NCBI GenBank assembly: GCA_015179125.1
Contig: WHVA01000386.1
Coordinates: 48,390-112,389, forward strand
Direction: 5' to 3'
Source of the DNA: Gautieria morchelliformis
Lineage: Eukaryota > Basidiomycota > Agaricomycetes > Gomphales > Gomphaceae
Length of the DNA stretch: 64,000 bases
A program made the position numbers and the translations under genes. Below are positions 10,159-22,076 of this stretch, one piece after another (within the stretch, counting starts at the first letter, position 1; every line of letters begins with the position of its first letter). The notes below the pieces were generated by a model that did no database searches, was not told where the DNA came from, and saw only the letters and a program-made list of their open reading frames with translations.

Positions 10159-10754
10159 GGTGTGCCTGGATTGGTTGAGCCATTGAGGCTGTATCTCCAG
10201 ATAACCATGTATTTGGCACTCAGAAGCTGAGTAAGCAGTTCTGAGCCAATTAGGGCTCTGTAGCCATAATTACTAAGAGCACTGCTTAGCACAGCTGAGC
10301 ATAGCCTGGTACAGCCTAGTTGTCATGACTGACCATGATCCCCATTGTTTGGTGAAGCCAAACAGGCTGCACAGTTGCTATGGCTGCATATAGCAACTGT
10401 TTGGGACTCAGCTGGAAATATGCTTGGGTGACCATAAGTCCGAAAATGCGGCCACCGCCGAGGTGCCCGGCGGAGTTTGAAATAGAGCGCCCGGAACAGA
10501 GTTGTGGGTGCTAGAGGATCCACAACTCTGTAATGACAGAAAAATGGTAGTTTGAGCCATGGAGACTTTGGAAAAATAAGGAAAAATATAAGGTAACTAG
10601 AGGAATTTTTGAAAAGCCTTTCCCCAGTTATATTAACAGCATACAGATACTGTTAATTCTTCAAATGTGTTTTTACATGTTGTCAAGACAAAAAGAAAAG
10701 ACTAGGGCTGGTTGAGCAGCCTTCCTTGGCTGGTTGAACAGCCATTCCCCTACA

Positions 10755-11488
10755 GCGCGTGTCCTGTCCTGAGCTGTATGGGCAGTGCTGCGTGCCTGCG
10801 GGGCATGTTGGCCGTGAGCTTCGCGAACGCTGCCGAAGGCATGGATGGATCAATTTTGTGCACTATCTTAGCTCTTGGGGACTTAGCGAATGTTTCCTTG
10901 GCCTCCCGCTTGAGCTCCCCGTGGTACCACTGTATCTCTGCAGCTTTGCTTCTTGGGAGGTCTCCTCTGCATTCCAGCGGTATGAAGCGCACTTTGCTTG
11001 AGTCTCCGGCCGCCGCCTTTTTCGCTTCCTCGTCCGCGCGCTCATTCCCCTCTACTCCTTTGTGGCCCGGGATCCACTTCATGACTACTTCTGGTCTTCT
11101 CTGCAGGCCCATCACCCCTTCTATTTGCCTGTGGAGCACGTCTACCAGGTATTGTCCTGACATCTGTTTCTCCCGCCTCGTTGTCAGTATCGCCGCTTGG
11201 CTGTCACTTGCGATCATGTAACGACGCACTCTCTCTATGTTGAGGAGCTTTGCTCCCATGGCCGCCCCTGCTAGCTCAGCTTTGAAGACCATATGTTCCC
11301 TTTCCGAGCCTAAGTGTAGCCTTACCACTGTTTTCTCGACGTCCCCTCTGTAGAGAACCGCAGCCGCGCCTACCCCTCCGTCTATGCAAGACCCGTCTGT
11401 AAAGACTTTTACCTCCGTTGGATCTGTCTCCACTTCCTCTATGGCTTGGTCTGTGTTTGAGGGGATCCTTGCTTTGAACATCGGTTCC
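10755..11488 (-). pseudogene. LINE-A ORF2 fragment: RNase H domain
   Basis: The minus-strand frame of about 240 codons holds the RNase H catalytic set: VFTDGSCIDGG (first Asp), AELAG (Glu), ASDSQAA (Asp) and GHKGVEGNERADEEAKKAA (His/Asp region). The original frame begins at EPMFKARIPSN. Upstream codons on the same frame past 11488 belong to antisense LINE-B 5' UTR and are chimeric. It ends at QLRTGH where LTR-X1 interrupts. The matching upstream linker (HRTPLHEIMHVFDLQPTQ, VRGPKWEP) is at 21161-21298. Confidence 0.85.
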
Positions 11489-11587
11489 AAAAAAGCCTTT
11501 TGCACTCCGACCACCACCATCGCCAGGGCGCCAAAGGACTTTTCTTACATCTCGAGCGGATTCCTACACACACACATATCTAAAGCC

Positions 11588-12130
11588 TGTTGGGTGCATA
11601 TGTGCACCAGACTCCAAACCCAACATTTCAGTTGTTCTTTCTCTCGATTTTGACCTGAAACTATGCTGACATTCATTCTATGCCTTTCACAATTTTCTTT
11701 GATTTTTTCGAGGCTGTATTACTACTCCTTTTCATGTTCTGTCCAACCGACCCTTTGTGGGTGCTTGTGGACAAGTTTCCTTTTTGAGCTGCGGCTGTTC
11801 ACTAACGTGTTACGTTCTATGGGCGCTTAGCATGGCACACCAGTGCCTCAAGGGCGCTTAAGTGCCGGAACTTTGTATATGCAAGTGAAACAAGCCCATG
11901 CGCAGCCTCCCCTCCTCAGTGTTGACTATCACTGAGGAGGTGAGTTTAATAGTGTACTTTCATAGTATGAAACTGAAAAAACATGTAGAACATTAAATAG
12001 GTAGCATTCCTTTATATTACTAGTGTTGACTATCACTGAGGAGAATATTAAATAGTTTACTAATCTCCTGCAAGTCCCATCGTTCATATCTGGCATATAA
12101 CTTCCTACTTGCCCAAACCGAGTTACTACA
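11588..12130 (+). repeat. Solo LTR of the copia-2 family
   Basis: The 543 bp begin TGTTGGGTGCATATG and end TTACTACA, with a perfect 5-bp duplication aagcc at 11583-11587 and 12131-12135. It matches the copia-2 3' LTR (42159-42709), including the hairpin CCTCCTCAGTG/CACTGAGGAGG. It lies in the 5' UTR of LINE-B. Confidence 0.95.
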
Positions 12131-12179
12131 AAGCCCTCAGTGATAGCTACTGTCCAACCCTAATTGACTCGAAGCCACG

Positions 12180-13936
12180 ATGTTGGCCTCGACCAGCGGG
12201 ATGAGGGGCTGCGGTACACCCACCAACAGGATGACGCAACCCCCCACCCTAGCACAGGCAAGGCTCGACAACCAGGGACGAATAAGGCAGAAGACACTGG
12301 CTACCCAAGAGAAAGAAAAGCAGACAGGGCATATGGTAGAAGCGGACCCACCACATGAAAAAAGGCTGCCCGCGAACCGGCCCACCACCAGGGGCACAGC
12401 CGTGGAGCCAGAGGCGCTCACACGAGAAATGATAAGAGAGCTACCAGATCAATAGATAAGGAACATAGAGGAAGGTAAGCGATATCTAGAGCACACATTA
12501 CTGACTGTTCCAGGAACGCCATGGACGACTGACAACATGATCACGGCCTTACTCCAGGTCACGCAGTACAAAGGGATTACCCGACAAGCCACCAACGCGA
12601 TGAGGGCTATAGCATTCATGCTGGAACAAGTGGACGATGACACTAAGGGCAACAGGATTGCGGACTGCGTGCAGACACAGCTGACGGGGAAGGACAGTGC
12701 GTTCGCAACAAGATTACAAGAGGCTGAGGTGGCGGTTGACAGCACGAAGGCGACCATGGAGTCCATAATCCAGAAGGCACAGAAGGTCGCAGAGGAGGTG
12801 GCAGTGGCGGTACTATCCATCCAAGCAGCAACATTGATGGTGACTACAATGGCATCACAGCTCAAAGAAACCACCACAACCCACAAGGATGCGGTATCCA
12901 AAGCAGCTGCTTTACCCCTGCCCCAGGCCACCAACACCACCATCACGACGGCACCAACCCTTAACGCGAGGGTCCGCGCACGGGAAGGAGTCAAACAGTG
13001 ACAGATCCTAGTTGACACCGTGGATGCTGGCACACAAATCCTGATGGAAATGGATAACACTGGCCTGGCCAAGAGGGCCAATGAGATCCTGGGCACCATA
13101 GGATTGGAGAACACACACACAGTCATCAGCGTGAGAAACCTGATCAACGGGGGGATTTTGTTCGAAATGGACTCAGAGGAAGCCGCATCCTGGGTCAACG
13201 AAGCTCAGCACAGGCTACTCTTCACTGAGGCGCTGGCACCAGAAGCAAGAGTCAAAACCAGACTGTTCCAACTGGTAATCCAATTCATCCCCCTACACTT
13301 CGGCCTGGACAAGGACAACGAACTTCGGTACGTTGAAAGCATCAATAGACTCCCCTACGGCGCCATCGATAGAGCCAAATGGCTCAAACCCACACATCAA
13401 CGATCACCGACCCAAATGTGTGGACACGTGCTCATCACATTCACCAGCCCACAAGCTGCGAACAAAATCCTGACCAACGGGCTAATCATATGCCAGAAGA
13501 GAGTGTACGTGGAGAAGTGTAAAAAGGAGCCGACTCGATGCCTAAAGTGCCAGGGATGGGGACACATGTCATACGCCTGCCTGCAGGCCTACGACACCTG
13601 ACCTGTGGCGACAGACACAGAACATCAGCTTGCACCAACATCACCAAGCTCCACTGTGCCTTATGTGACGCAAGCGACCATGCCAGCTGGGACAGATCAT
13701 GCCCCACCTTCACATGCAGATGCGGTGAGATGAACGACAGGCTACCAGAAAACCTCATGCCATACTACCCCACGGCAGAGCCATGGACACACGTGTCACA
13801 ACCACCCAGAATGGCTGCCCTGACACTAATGCTACCCCCGCCGCGTGGTCCAACGAACGCAGAAGGGTGGGAGACAGTGACATATCGCAAAGGTACACAC
13901 AAACAATCCACACTTACCCTCCAGCCCCAGACATGA
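12180..13936 (+). pseudogene. LINE-B ORF1 (gag-like, zinc knuckles), broken
   Basis: The nucleic-acid-binding ORF1 protein is split across frames. An N-terminal piece (to TAG at ~12453) is followed by a helical, Ala/Thr-rich coiled-coil-like middle (12537-12999, ending in TGA after VKQ). The C-terminal part reads on from ILVDTVDAG and carries the zinc knuckle CLKCQGWGHMSYAC, followed after a frameshift near 13595 by CGDRHRTSAC and CALCDASDHASWDRSC. Three clustered CCHC-type motifs before ORF2 are typical of Tad/I-type LINE ORF1. At least two stops and one frameshift make it inactive. Confidence 0.8.
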
Positions 13937-14339
13937 GAACAGATGGCGGCCAACCGGGGACCTCCACCACCCGCAAGGCAGGTTAGCCCTGCCACCATGC
14001 CGAACCGGATTGAGATAGGCCCCACGACCAGGTGGGGTGACACAGATATCAACACAGGACAACCCCCACCCGATCATACCTGATGCCTTACACACTTGAA
14101 CCCCCACCAAAGAGGCTGAGAATCTATCAACAAAACCTGAACAAGTCCGACAAAGCGCAACACGACCTCCTCAACTTGCCGATCCACAAAGACTGGGACC
14201 TGATACTCCTCCAAGAACCTTACACCGATGCCCTGGGCAATACCAGGGCCAACCACCACTGGCATGTACTCTACCCCATGTCCCATCTTACTGACGATTC
14301 TGCAAAGCGGTCCATCATCCTAGTGAATGCGGCACTCAA

Positions 14340-15410
14340 TTTTAGATTAAGATATCAATTAGTGCCTTTTAACAAGTGAAATCTATTGCTCAGTGATTGA
14401 AATCACTGTGTTCGCCTCTCTTCTATGTGCTGACTAAGCCCTTCGAGGCGCGTCCAGCACTGATGAATGAGGGTCACGTGACCGCGTCGACAGAAAAGTG
14501 GTGTCGATCCAAGGGATAGTCAAATCAAAAGCATTCGCTTTTAAGGTAGTATAGAGTAAACAGTGATAGTAGACTCTCAACGAAGATTTGGAATAAACTA
14601 TCAAGATCTGATGAGCTCTGTAGCTATCAAACAAGACTACAGCAATTTCAGGAGGCAGAATAATCGATTCTGGATAGATTCGTTCATACATTTGTACTAG
14701 CTATTTATACTATATTGATAGTAACTACTAGTGTTCAAGATATTGGATGGATGGGTCGAAAAACTACTTTGTAACTAAGGGGTGACCAATTTATAGTCAT
14801 AAAGTCATGGGGTGATGGGGATGGTGTTAGGATTGTCTGGGCCTTGGAATAGAGATCTGTACCTAGTATACAAAGCCCCTGTCCACATGTTGTTAAGATA
14901 GTAATCAGTCAGACGTGTCATGGGATTCAAATAGAAAATGGATCTGAGTTCACCCTGCCCAGCATATATGCTGGGCTTGGAGATGGGGCCGCTGTTTCTG
15001 TGCCCTTCTTGTGGGGCAGCTGATTGAGTATGTATGCTGCAGATGACTTTCTCAGGTCGCTCCACAGCACCCTGTACCCCTGCGCAGTCTATTATTCTCT
15101 GCGGCGTTTGGTGCCCGCACCCCTCGGTGCCTATGGCCTGGCGCCTGTTGACGTCATGGCCAATGCCATCACCCGATAGGCACGCCGCCCCTGATCGACC
15201 GCACGTGGTTGACACTCGAACTCCTGTATATCACCCGATTTATGAGTAATATAGCATGACATAAATTTCGTGTGATCGTCGTCTGCGCCGACGTCTATCA
15301 TGAATATAATTTCTGTTTCTTTTGATTTTTCTTTTGATTTTCTTTTCCTTCTTTATTAGTTTCTTTTTATATATAAATGATTTGAAGTGAAATAATTGTG
15401 TTTGTCACAA
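14340..15410. mobile_element. Unidentified 1.07 kb insertion in LINE-B endonuclease
   Basis: It interrupts ORF2 and is flanked by the direct repeat cactcaa (14333-14339 and 15411-15417); ORF2 coding resumes in the expected place. It has no clear terminal inverted repeats or TG..CA ends. The right end is T-rich (ttctttt, tttatatata), which would be an A-rich tail on the minus strand. It holds a palindrome cagcatatatgctg near 14970. A minus-strand 136-codon frame (14805-15215) shows no known motif. It may be a SINE-like or truncated LINE insertion. Confidence 0.6.
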
Positions 15411-17147
15411 CACTCAACACCAACTCGTGGACACAACTCCCTCTCACAAACTCAAACGACATCACAGCCATTCAAATCAAACACCCACAAGGGAAAGCCA
15501 CCATCTTCAACATATAGAATGATTGCGTACACTTGAACACTTTGCACCATCTGGATCAGTTCATCGACTGGGAAAGACACAACATCATTCAGGCCGGCAC
15601 GGATGCGATGCTGTGGTGTGGGGACTTCAATTGCCACCACCCCATGTGGGACGAAGAGCGAAACCATCACCTTTTCACAGCTATGGCAACCAGAGAGGCA
15701 GAAAAGCTGATCACGCTCCTGGCCGACTACAACATGATCATGGTCTACCGAAACGCATCCCGACCCTCCAATCAATATCGACAAAGAACTGGACCAGGGT
15801 GGACAACATCTTTTGTACTGATAATGTGGCAGGCTCGGTCACCAAGTGCGACACCAATCCGGGCATGCGTGGACCAGGCACCGACCATGTGCCCATTCAC
15901 ACCATACTTGACGTTGAGATAGGGATCGACCCGCCAGTTCCCTTCCGCAACTTCAGGACAGTCGACTGGGAGTACTTCAGGGAGGAGCTGGCAGAGCAAC
16001 TGGAGCACCTCCCAGACCCACGGGAGCTCAAGACCACAGATGAGTTCAATGAAGCTGTCGATGCGCTGACCGTGGCCATCCAGGCAACTATAGAAATCGC
16101 AGTACCGCTCTCCAAACCAGTCCCACATTCGCGCAGGTGGTGGAGCAAAGAGCTGTCAGTTTTAAAGAAGGAAAAGAACAGGCTAAATAACCTATCCTAT
16201 ATCTATCGTGCGATAACTGACCACCCCTCCCATGAATAACACCGGCAGGTCAGCGAAAAGTATGGGGATGAGATAAAAAAGGCCAAAACACAACATTGGG
16301 TCGACTACGTGGAAGACCTGGATGACGACCTGATCTGGTGGGCCAATGGATACCTGACCAACCCGGCCACAGACGGCGGGAAGTCAAGAATACCCTCGTT
16401 GGAAACCTTAAGCTCAGATGGCACTGCTCGCATGGCGGAATCCAACGAGGACAAGAGCCAAGCCTTAGCGGTGGCATTCTTCCCACCCAAACCAGCCACC
16501 TCCCACATCCCAAGCAGTCACAAGTACCCCAAGAGAGTCAACTACCGGTTCCAGCTCCATGAGGCCCAGCTCCGACGCCAAATCGCCAAGCTGAAGCCAC
16601 ACAAAGCCCCGGGGGATGATGGGATACCCAACGTCGTTCTCAAAGAATCGGTGGAACTACTTGTTGGATACCTACTGTGGATCTACAGAGCCGTGTTTGC
16701 GCTGCAAACCTATAGCAACAGGTGGAAATCATGGATAACGGTGGTCCTCCGGAAGCCGGGAAAGGCCAGCTACAACGCCCCTAAGTCCCATCGCCCTATT
16801 GTACTGTATAACACTATGGGAAAACTACTGACAGCAATAATAACAGAAGACATGGTTTACATGACCGAAAGATATCATCTACTCCCAGCCAATCACTTCG
16901 GGGGCAGGCCTGGCAGAACAACCACAGACTCACTCCACCTAGTCGTCAACAAGATCAAAGGCGCGTGGAGGTGCAAGAAAGTCGCCGTCATGCTGTTTCT
17001 GGACATAGAGGGTGCCTTCCCTCACGCCGTCACTGACCGCCTCTTACACAACATGCGAAAGTGGTGGATACCGGAAGAGTACGTACTATTCACTGAAAGG
17101 ATGCTGACAGACCGATGCACACGGCTGAGGTTCGATGGCTACCTCTC

Positions 17148-18642
17148 TGTTTTGGAACCCTTCAAGACTTTGGTGTTATTGCTAACACTTCAATCTATCA
17201 GAACATGTCATTTACGAGACTCAAAGAATATTAAACAATGCTGCAGCACAACTCCGGAAATAATTTAATATTTGTACCTTGGTTGCAATCCACGTAAAAA
17301 CTAGTCCAAGTTAATACGGATGGAAGGCAATGTGTTTCTTAGCAGCACTGAACAATAAACTAAAAGACTGTAGGTTCAAGGACACTATCGGGGTCCAAGC
17401 GTATTCCAAAATATAAAGGAATGTACTTAGCAGGCGAGTTTATAAATGGACTGCCCTGATAATCTACCAGCGCACAGCAATAAAACGAGAGGCAAAGAAT
17501 AGAATCTAAAGCAGCTTTTACAAGTAACAGGAATTGACTTGTGAAAGATATTAACCAGGAAAATCAACTGATCAACTCTCTCGGGTATTGGAGTGCAAAT
17601 GGCAAGACTATCAATTGACAGACTCACTCTGTAGAATTACACCCGGAGGATTAGTCTAGGTGGCTAAGCAGAAAAGTATCTACTTAACAAGGAATTAGAC
17701 ACTAAAGTAAGTGAATAACCCTAGCTGGGATTAGCAGCTTAGTAAGATGCAAGTCACATGAGTCACGTGTAGGATAGAAGCAGTAGATTGCTAGATTGGA
17801 TGATTGTCCTAGGGGGTCAGAATGGCCTCCTTTTATATTGTAAATTACACAGGATTACATAAAATGGGGAGCTTCTATCTATTAGGCGAGTGATGTCATA
17901 AGTAAATATTTGTGCAGCTAAAACACACCCTTGTAACTATAGTGGTGTGTTTGTGCAAGGAAATTAAGAATAGATAGCCAATCACCTTCCCTGATTTGCA
18001 CTGCCCGGCATAGCCTTACACAGCCCTGCATAGCCCTGCATAGCCCTGCATAGCCCTGCACAGCCCTATGATGTCAAGGGTCCTATTTCAGGGGTTGTAG
18101 CACTAAGCTTGGAGGCTCAGCATCCAATAAGATTGCTTGATTATGCACCCTAGTTTTGGCTCTGCATATCATTGGGCAGTCTTGCACACAGCCTTACACA
18201 GCCATGGTTGCTATGAAGCAAGTCATGTGTCTGCTGGGTTTGAACTATATTTAAGTGTACAGGCTTGTGTGAGCTGCACCGGATATTCCCAATCTCACCA
18301 GCTGAGATTGAAAGAGCCAAAGTGTCGGAGTTGTGGGTGTTTGAGGACGTGCGGCTCTGAATAAGCGTGTTTGAGGATCGCTCCGGTCGGAGTTTGAAAT
18401 TGAGCGCTGATGACAAAGTTATGGACTCTCATGGGTTCATAACCTTTGTCAAGCAAAATAAGGCAGTTTTGAGCCAAGGAGGTCAGAACAATTGGCGAAA
18501 AAATGCAAGAAAATTCAAGGAATATTCTAAAGCCAGTTCCCCATCAAAGCTGCGTGTATTGGCTGAGATGGGAAAAAGGGTTTTTACACACTTTTTAATG
18601 CTTTTTTCAAGGTTTTTAGACTAGAAAGATGGTTCCTACACA
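17148..18642 (-). repeat. Solo LTR-X2 in LINE-B reverse transcriptase
   Basis: The 1495 bp begin TGTTTTGG and end CCTACACA in plus coordinates, with perfect 5-bp duplications ctctc (17143-17147, 18643-18647). Removing it joins RT text FDGYLS to DWVTINNGIGQGDP in frame. A GC-rich run of 'agccctgcat' units occurs near 18005-18065. Confidence 0.95.
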
Positions 18643-20602
18643 CTCTCGGACTGGGTAACCATCAACAACGGTATAGGCCAAGGAGACCCACTCTCCATGA
18701 TACTATACCTATTCTACAATGCGGACCTCATCGACATAGCATCAGCGAAGGGACAGGCCGCGGTAGCGTTCATGGACAACGCCAACCTCTACGCGGAGGG
18801 CAACAGCTACGAGGAAGCATACGACAGCCTAAGTGAGATGCTACTCAAACCCGGAGGAGCGAGAGAGTGGACGGAGACACACCATTCGAGATTTGAAAAG
18901 AGAATGGTATGCTTCTCTCGTCGCAGGATCCCTGACCCAGCACGGCCGGGCAAAACCCTACCTGACATCAAGCCGGGCTTTGTATATGAGGGGGTGATGG
19001 TCCAACCCCAGGAATCGCACAAGTTTCTGGGGGTCCTCCTAGACGAGGAACTAAGGTGGAAAATACAGCCAGAGAAGGCCGTAGCCAAAGCCGCTAAGTG
19101 GACATTATTGTTTGGCAGACTATCTAAGCCCTCGACAAGTGTACGTGCAAAATACATGCGACAACTGTACTCCGCAGTGGCAATACCGAAATTCACCTAC
19201 GCTGCCGACGTCTGGTTCACTCCAGTCAGAAGACATGCAGGGAGGAAGAAGGCAACTGGGTCAGTGGGAGTGGTACGCAAACTGACATCTGTGCAAAGGA
19301 TAGCGACCATAGCCATCACGGGAGCCATGAAAACCACGGCGACCGACATCCTGGAAGCTCACGCCAACGTCCTCCCAGTGGAACTCCTCCTGCTTTACGT
19401 CTGCTACCGGGCCGCGCTTCGCTTAGTCACCCTCCCAGCATCTCACCCCGTGCACAAACCTGTCAAAGCCTGTGCTAACAGGATCATTCGCCGTCACCCG
19501 TCCCCCCTCCACAACCTGATGCGCACGTTTGACCTGCAGCCGACTGACTATGAGACCATCACACCGGCGCTCCGGCCACCGAATCAGCCTCCACTCTTTG
19601 AGACCGACATACCTGACTTGAGAGAGGAATCCAAGGAGGCCGACTCAGCGAACACCTCCGATGCCAAGATCTACACGGACGGCTCGGGGGAAGACGGGAA
19701 CGCGGCTGCATCGGCGGTCCTATACAGGAGAGGGGGAGGCACCAGAACATCAAGGTACTGTCTAGGAACGCTAGCTGACCACACGACATATGAGGCAGAG
19801 GCCACAGGAGTCATCTTAGCACTCGAACTGCTGTTGAAGGAAAGGGGTGTCGGCATGGCGACGATCCTCCTAGATAACCAGGCGGTCATTCAGTCCCTCA
19901 ACCACATCAAACCACGGCCGGCCCAGCACATACTCGATCATGCGCACGAGCTGGCCAACAGAATCGCCGCCCCATCCAGACGACGGAAGACCGAACTGAG
20001 AATCACGTGGATCTCGGGCCATGACGATGTGAGTGGGAACAAGAGAGCAGATGCAGAGGCGAAGAAGGCCGCAAAGGGAGACGTTACCCAGGCGAGTGAA
20101 TTACCAGCCTATCTCGCCACAGACCCCCTACCCCGCAGCGTAGCCGCTGCCCGCCAATGTTTCAGAGCATACCTATGGGACCTGTGGAGGGTGAGATGGA
20201 TAGCGTCGCCGCGATATGCACGAATGGCGGCGATCGACGACAATCTCCCGACCAAGAGTTACTTCAAAGACATAGCTGGCTTTATGAGGGCACAGACCAG
20301 TCTCATAACACAGCTTCGCACCACGCACGTCCCGCTAAATGGCCACCTGTACCGCATACGGAAGTCCCAGTCCCCGCTCTGTCTAGCCTGCACCGGGGCG
20401 GAAGAAACCATCCACCACTATCTCTTTGACTGCTGAGCACACGAGCATGCAAGAGTAGCGCTGAGGAGGAAACTAGGACGAAGGTCAAAATCGTTAAGGG
20501 ACCTCTTGGGATCACACAAGGCCATGACGGCGACACTGGCCTATGTAGCAGCAACGAAGAGATTACAAGCGATATTCGGTGATGTAAACCCCCCTCAGAA
20601 TT

Positions 20603-21160
20603 AAAAAAGAATTCAAACGTCACTCTGTTAGATCACACGAGACTCTCACACAAGCGGACCTGACTACGAGACTGCCCCACCCACCAATATGAACACACTA
20701 TGCCTGCCCCACCCTCCTATGACACACAACGCTCGCGCATCGACATGGGCAAGACTCGGCTCAGCAAGGCGGGAACGGACGGCCACACCACCGGCACCAC
20801 AAGAACAACACCGGACGACCCATCCTCTCACCTACGCCTGTGACGCTCTCCTTTGCGTGCCAGCCCGCTTCGGCGGCCGAGCACTTACCAAGCCTGACTA
20901 CCCCACACGACACAGACAAACCGAGGAGAGACACTACCTAACCAGCGGCATGGGGCGACAAACACCCCCAAGGGGGGTGGGCCGGCGGGGGGAAGGACCC
21001 GTCGGTGCGGTCGCCAATGCAGGGACACAGGAAGCCGGGAGACCCAGGGAGAGAGGGGAAAGGCCCGTGCTTACCGTAGGTAGAGACAGTACAACGACCA
21101 CCATAGGCACGACGCCTGCGGTCGAATAAAATGATGAGAAAAAAAAAAAAAAAAAAAAAG
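20603..21160 (+). other. LINE-B 3' UTR and poly(A)
   Basis: This is a GC-rich untranslated stretch after the ORF2 terminus, ending aataaaatgatgag followed by about 21 adenines and then the target duplication. The long A-run suggests the insertion is not very old. Confidence 0.75.
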
Positions 21161-21298
21161 ATCGGTTCCCACTTGGGCCCTCGCACGGTCGGGTATATCT
21201 TCTCCATCTGGGTCGGTTGCAGGTCGAAGACGTGCATGATCTCATGCAAAGGCGTTCTGTGCCTCCTCACGTACCTTCTCGCTGCTTTCTGTACTCTA
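21161..21298 (-). pseudogene. LINE-A ORF2 fragment (linker between RT and RNase H)
   Basis: The minus strand encodes RVQKAARRYVRRHRTPLHEI, then HVFDLQPTQMEKIYPTVRGP and KWEP. This parallels LINE-B's RRHPSPLHNLMRTFDLQPTD. It joins in frame to the RNase H piece at 11488 across LINE-B. It starts LINE-A at its 5' truncation point next to catccatgat. Confidence 0.85.
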
Positions 21299-22076
21299 CA
21301 TCCATGATTATAGCACAGCAGAGGTGTCGAAAATATTAGACAAAATCGTCTGGAGATACGTGAAGTCGATGAAGAAGCTCTCTGCTCGCGTATTACTAAA
21401 AAATATAGTAGCATAATCATATTAAAGAATTGTGACGTACTGCGTATGTTTTGCCTGGACGTTAGTATATGCTGCTGCGGCAATGAGGTGGAACTTCTGG
21501 TGAAACATCCTGCGGAAACGCCGCCATTTGTTTCCGTAGCACATCAAGCCGAATTTCCAATCGAATCCAGCTCTACCAGATGAGGGAAGAAGGTAATAGT
21601 TTGAATATGGCAGAAGGATGCGACAAACCAACATACAAGTCAACGGCCATAGGAAAGTCAAAGCGATCAGAGTATATCGACGATCCCTTCTCGAACAGGT
21701 CTTGAGCGACGGCGAGAGAGTTGACGATTGGTATTGGCTGTCTAAGCACATTGATGTAGACGAGTTCTCCTGAAAATATATTGAGATAGTTGTCGACATT
21801 CGTTGACAAAACCATGCCCTATTTCTTAGCCCACTCGCTGTATGTCTCCCATCGTGCTGTTTGGGCATATCGTAGACGTTTCCTATGATCTCCGTTCCAG
21901 GAGGCCCAGGTGGAAGGTGTGTACCTGCGGTATGTATAAGAGCTCAGGTACGACATGAGGTGGGGATTCTCACCTTCTGGGATGCGGGTCCGCTGTGTGA
22001 CCAGAAGGAGGAAAGCAGCGCCTATAACACCACCCAGAACAATGGATATATTCATTGTCCAAGCTAGGAGACCCAT
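21299..22076 (-). pseudogene. Cytochrome P450 pseudogene 1, 5' exons
   Basis: It starts at 22076 with MGLLAWTMNISIVLGGVIGA, a membrane anchor ending TQRTRIPEG. A GTGAGA..CAG intron of ~49 nt follows, then the proline hinge HLPPGPPG. Later exons give FEKGSSIYSDRFDFPM and the C-helix-like GLMCYGNKWRRFRRMFHQKF. Defects visible against the paralogue are one missing base at about 21848 (after MPKQH), TAT-to-TAG just before the GC-type donor, and CAA-to-TAA in the exon ending AIIM. The LINE-A insertion then cuts the gene; the next exons are at 3886-4298. Confidence 0.88.

Larger units (their letters stand above)
4456..10754 (-). repeat. Solo LTR-X1, interrupted by copia-1
   Basis: In plus coordinates it begins TGTTTTGGAACCC and ends TTCCCCTACA. 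Without copia-1 and its 5-bp duplication it is about 1.5 kb. The flanks gcgag (4451-4455) and gcgcg (10755-10759) form an imperfect 5-bp target duplication. The TATA-like ATATAAAAGGAGG of the family lies on the minus strand, which sets the element's orientation. No internal region remains, so it is a solo LTR made by LTR-LTR recombination. Confidence 0.85.
14083..20602 (+). pseudogene. LINE-B ORF2: endonuclease, reverse transcriptase, RNase H; broken
   Basis: The endonuclease begins RIYQQNLNKS...LQEPY (14083-14339) and resumes at 15411 with GDFNCHHPMW, VDNIF and GTDHVPIH. RT blocks are KPHKAPGDDGIPN, WKSWITVVLRKPGK, NHFGGRPGRTT and LFLDIEGAF, then after LTR-X2 NGIGQGDPLSM. The catalytic box reads FMDN where F/Y-x-DD is expected, so the second aspartate is lost. 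RNase H has IYTDGSG, EAEATG, LDNQA and SGHDDVSGNKRADAEAKKA. A terminal CLACTGAEETIHHYLFDC precedes a TGA at ~20434, beyond which the frame continues to ~20602. Added stops (~15515, ~16237), a frameshift near 15780 and two insertions confirm it is dead. Confidence 0.9.
11489..21160 (+). mobile_element. LINE-B (plus strand), about 6.5 kb without insertions
   Basis: This non-LTR retrotransposon is flanked by the 9-bp duplication atcggttcc (11480-11488 and 21161-21169) and ends in a ~21-nt poly(A). It encodes a zinc-knuckle ORF1, then ORF2 with an APE-type endonuclease, RT, RNase H and a C-terminal CCHC. It is probably close to full length. It is split by a solo copia-2-family LTR (11588-12130), an unidentified 1.07 kb insert (14340-15410) and solo LTR-X2 (17148-18642). 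It inserted into LINE-A between the RT linker and RNase H. Confidence 0.9.
4309..21298 (-). mobile_element. LINE-A (minus strand), 5'-truncated, carrying all nested insertions
   Basis: The remaining pieces, in element order, are 21161-21298 (linker after RT), 10755-11488 (RNase H) and 4309-4455 (3' end with an A/T-rich tail of aataaaataaaa type). The element is flanked by the 10-bp direct repeat catccatgat, as expected for target-primed integration. It entered P450 pseudogene 1 at the end of its fifth exon. Two later insertions split it: solo LTR-X at 4456-10754 and LINE-B at 11489-21160. The domain set (RT linker, RNase H) resembles the Tad1/I-type LINEs of fungi; that clade call is inference. 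Confidence 0.85.

Noticed and set aside
10750-11520. A single 256-codon RNase H gene starting MVVVGVQKAF
   Set aside because: The first ~10 codons are antisense LINE-B 5' UTR beyond the target duplication at 11480-11488, so the start is artificial.
18000-18065. Repeated 'agccctgcat' units as a telomere or CRISPR-like array
   Set aside because: There are only a few short units without spacers and they lie within LTR-X2; this is a local microsatellite of that LTR.
21139-21159. A-run as an assembly gap or simple repeat
   Set aside because: It sits between the LINE-B 3' UTR and the target duplication, so it is the element's poly(A).
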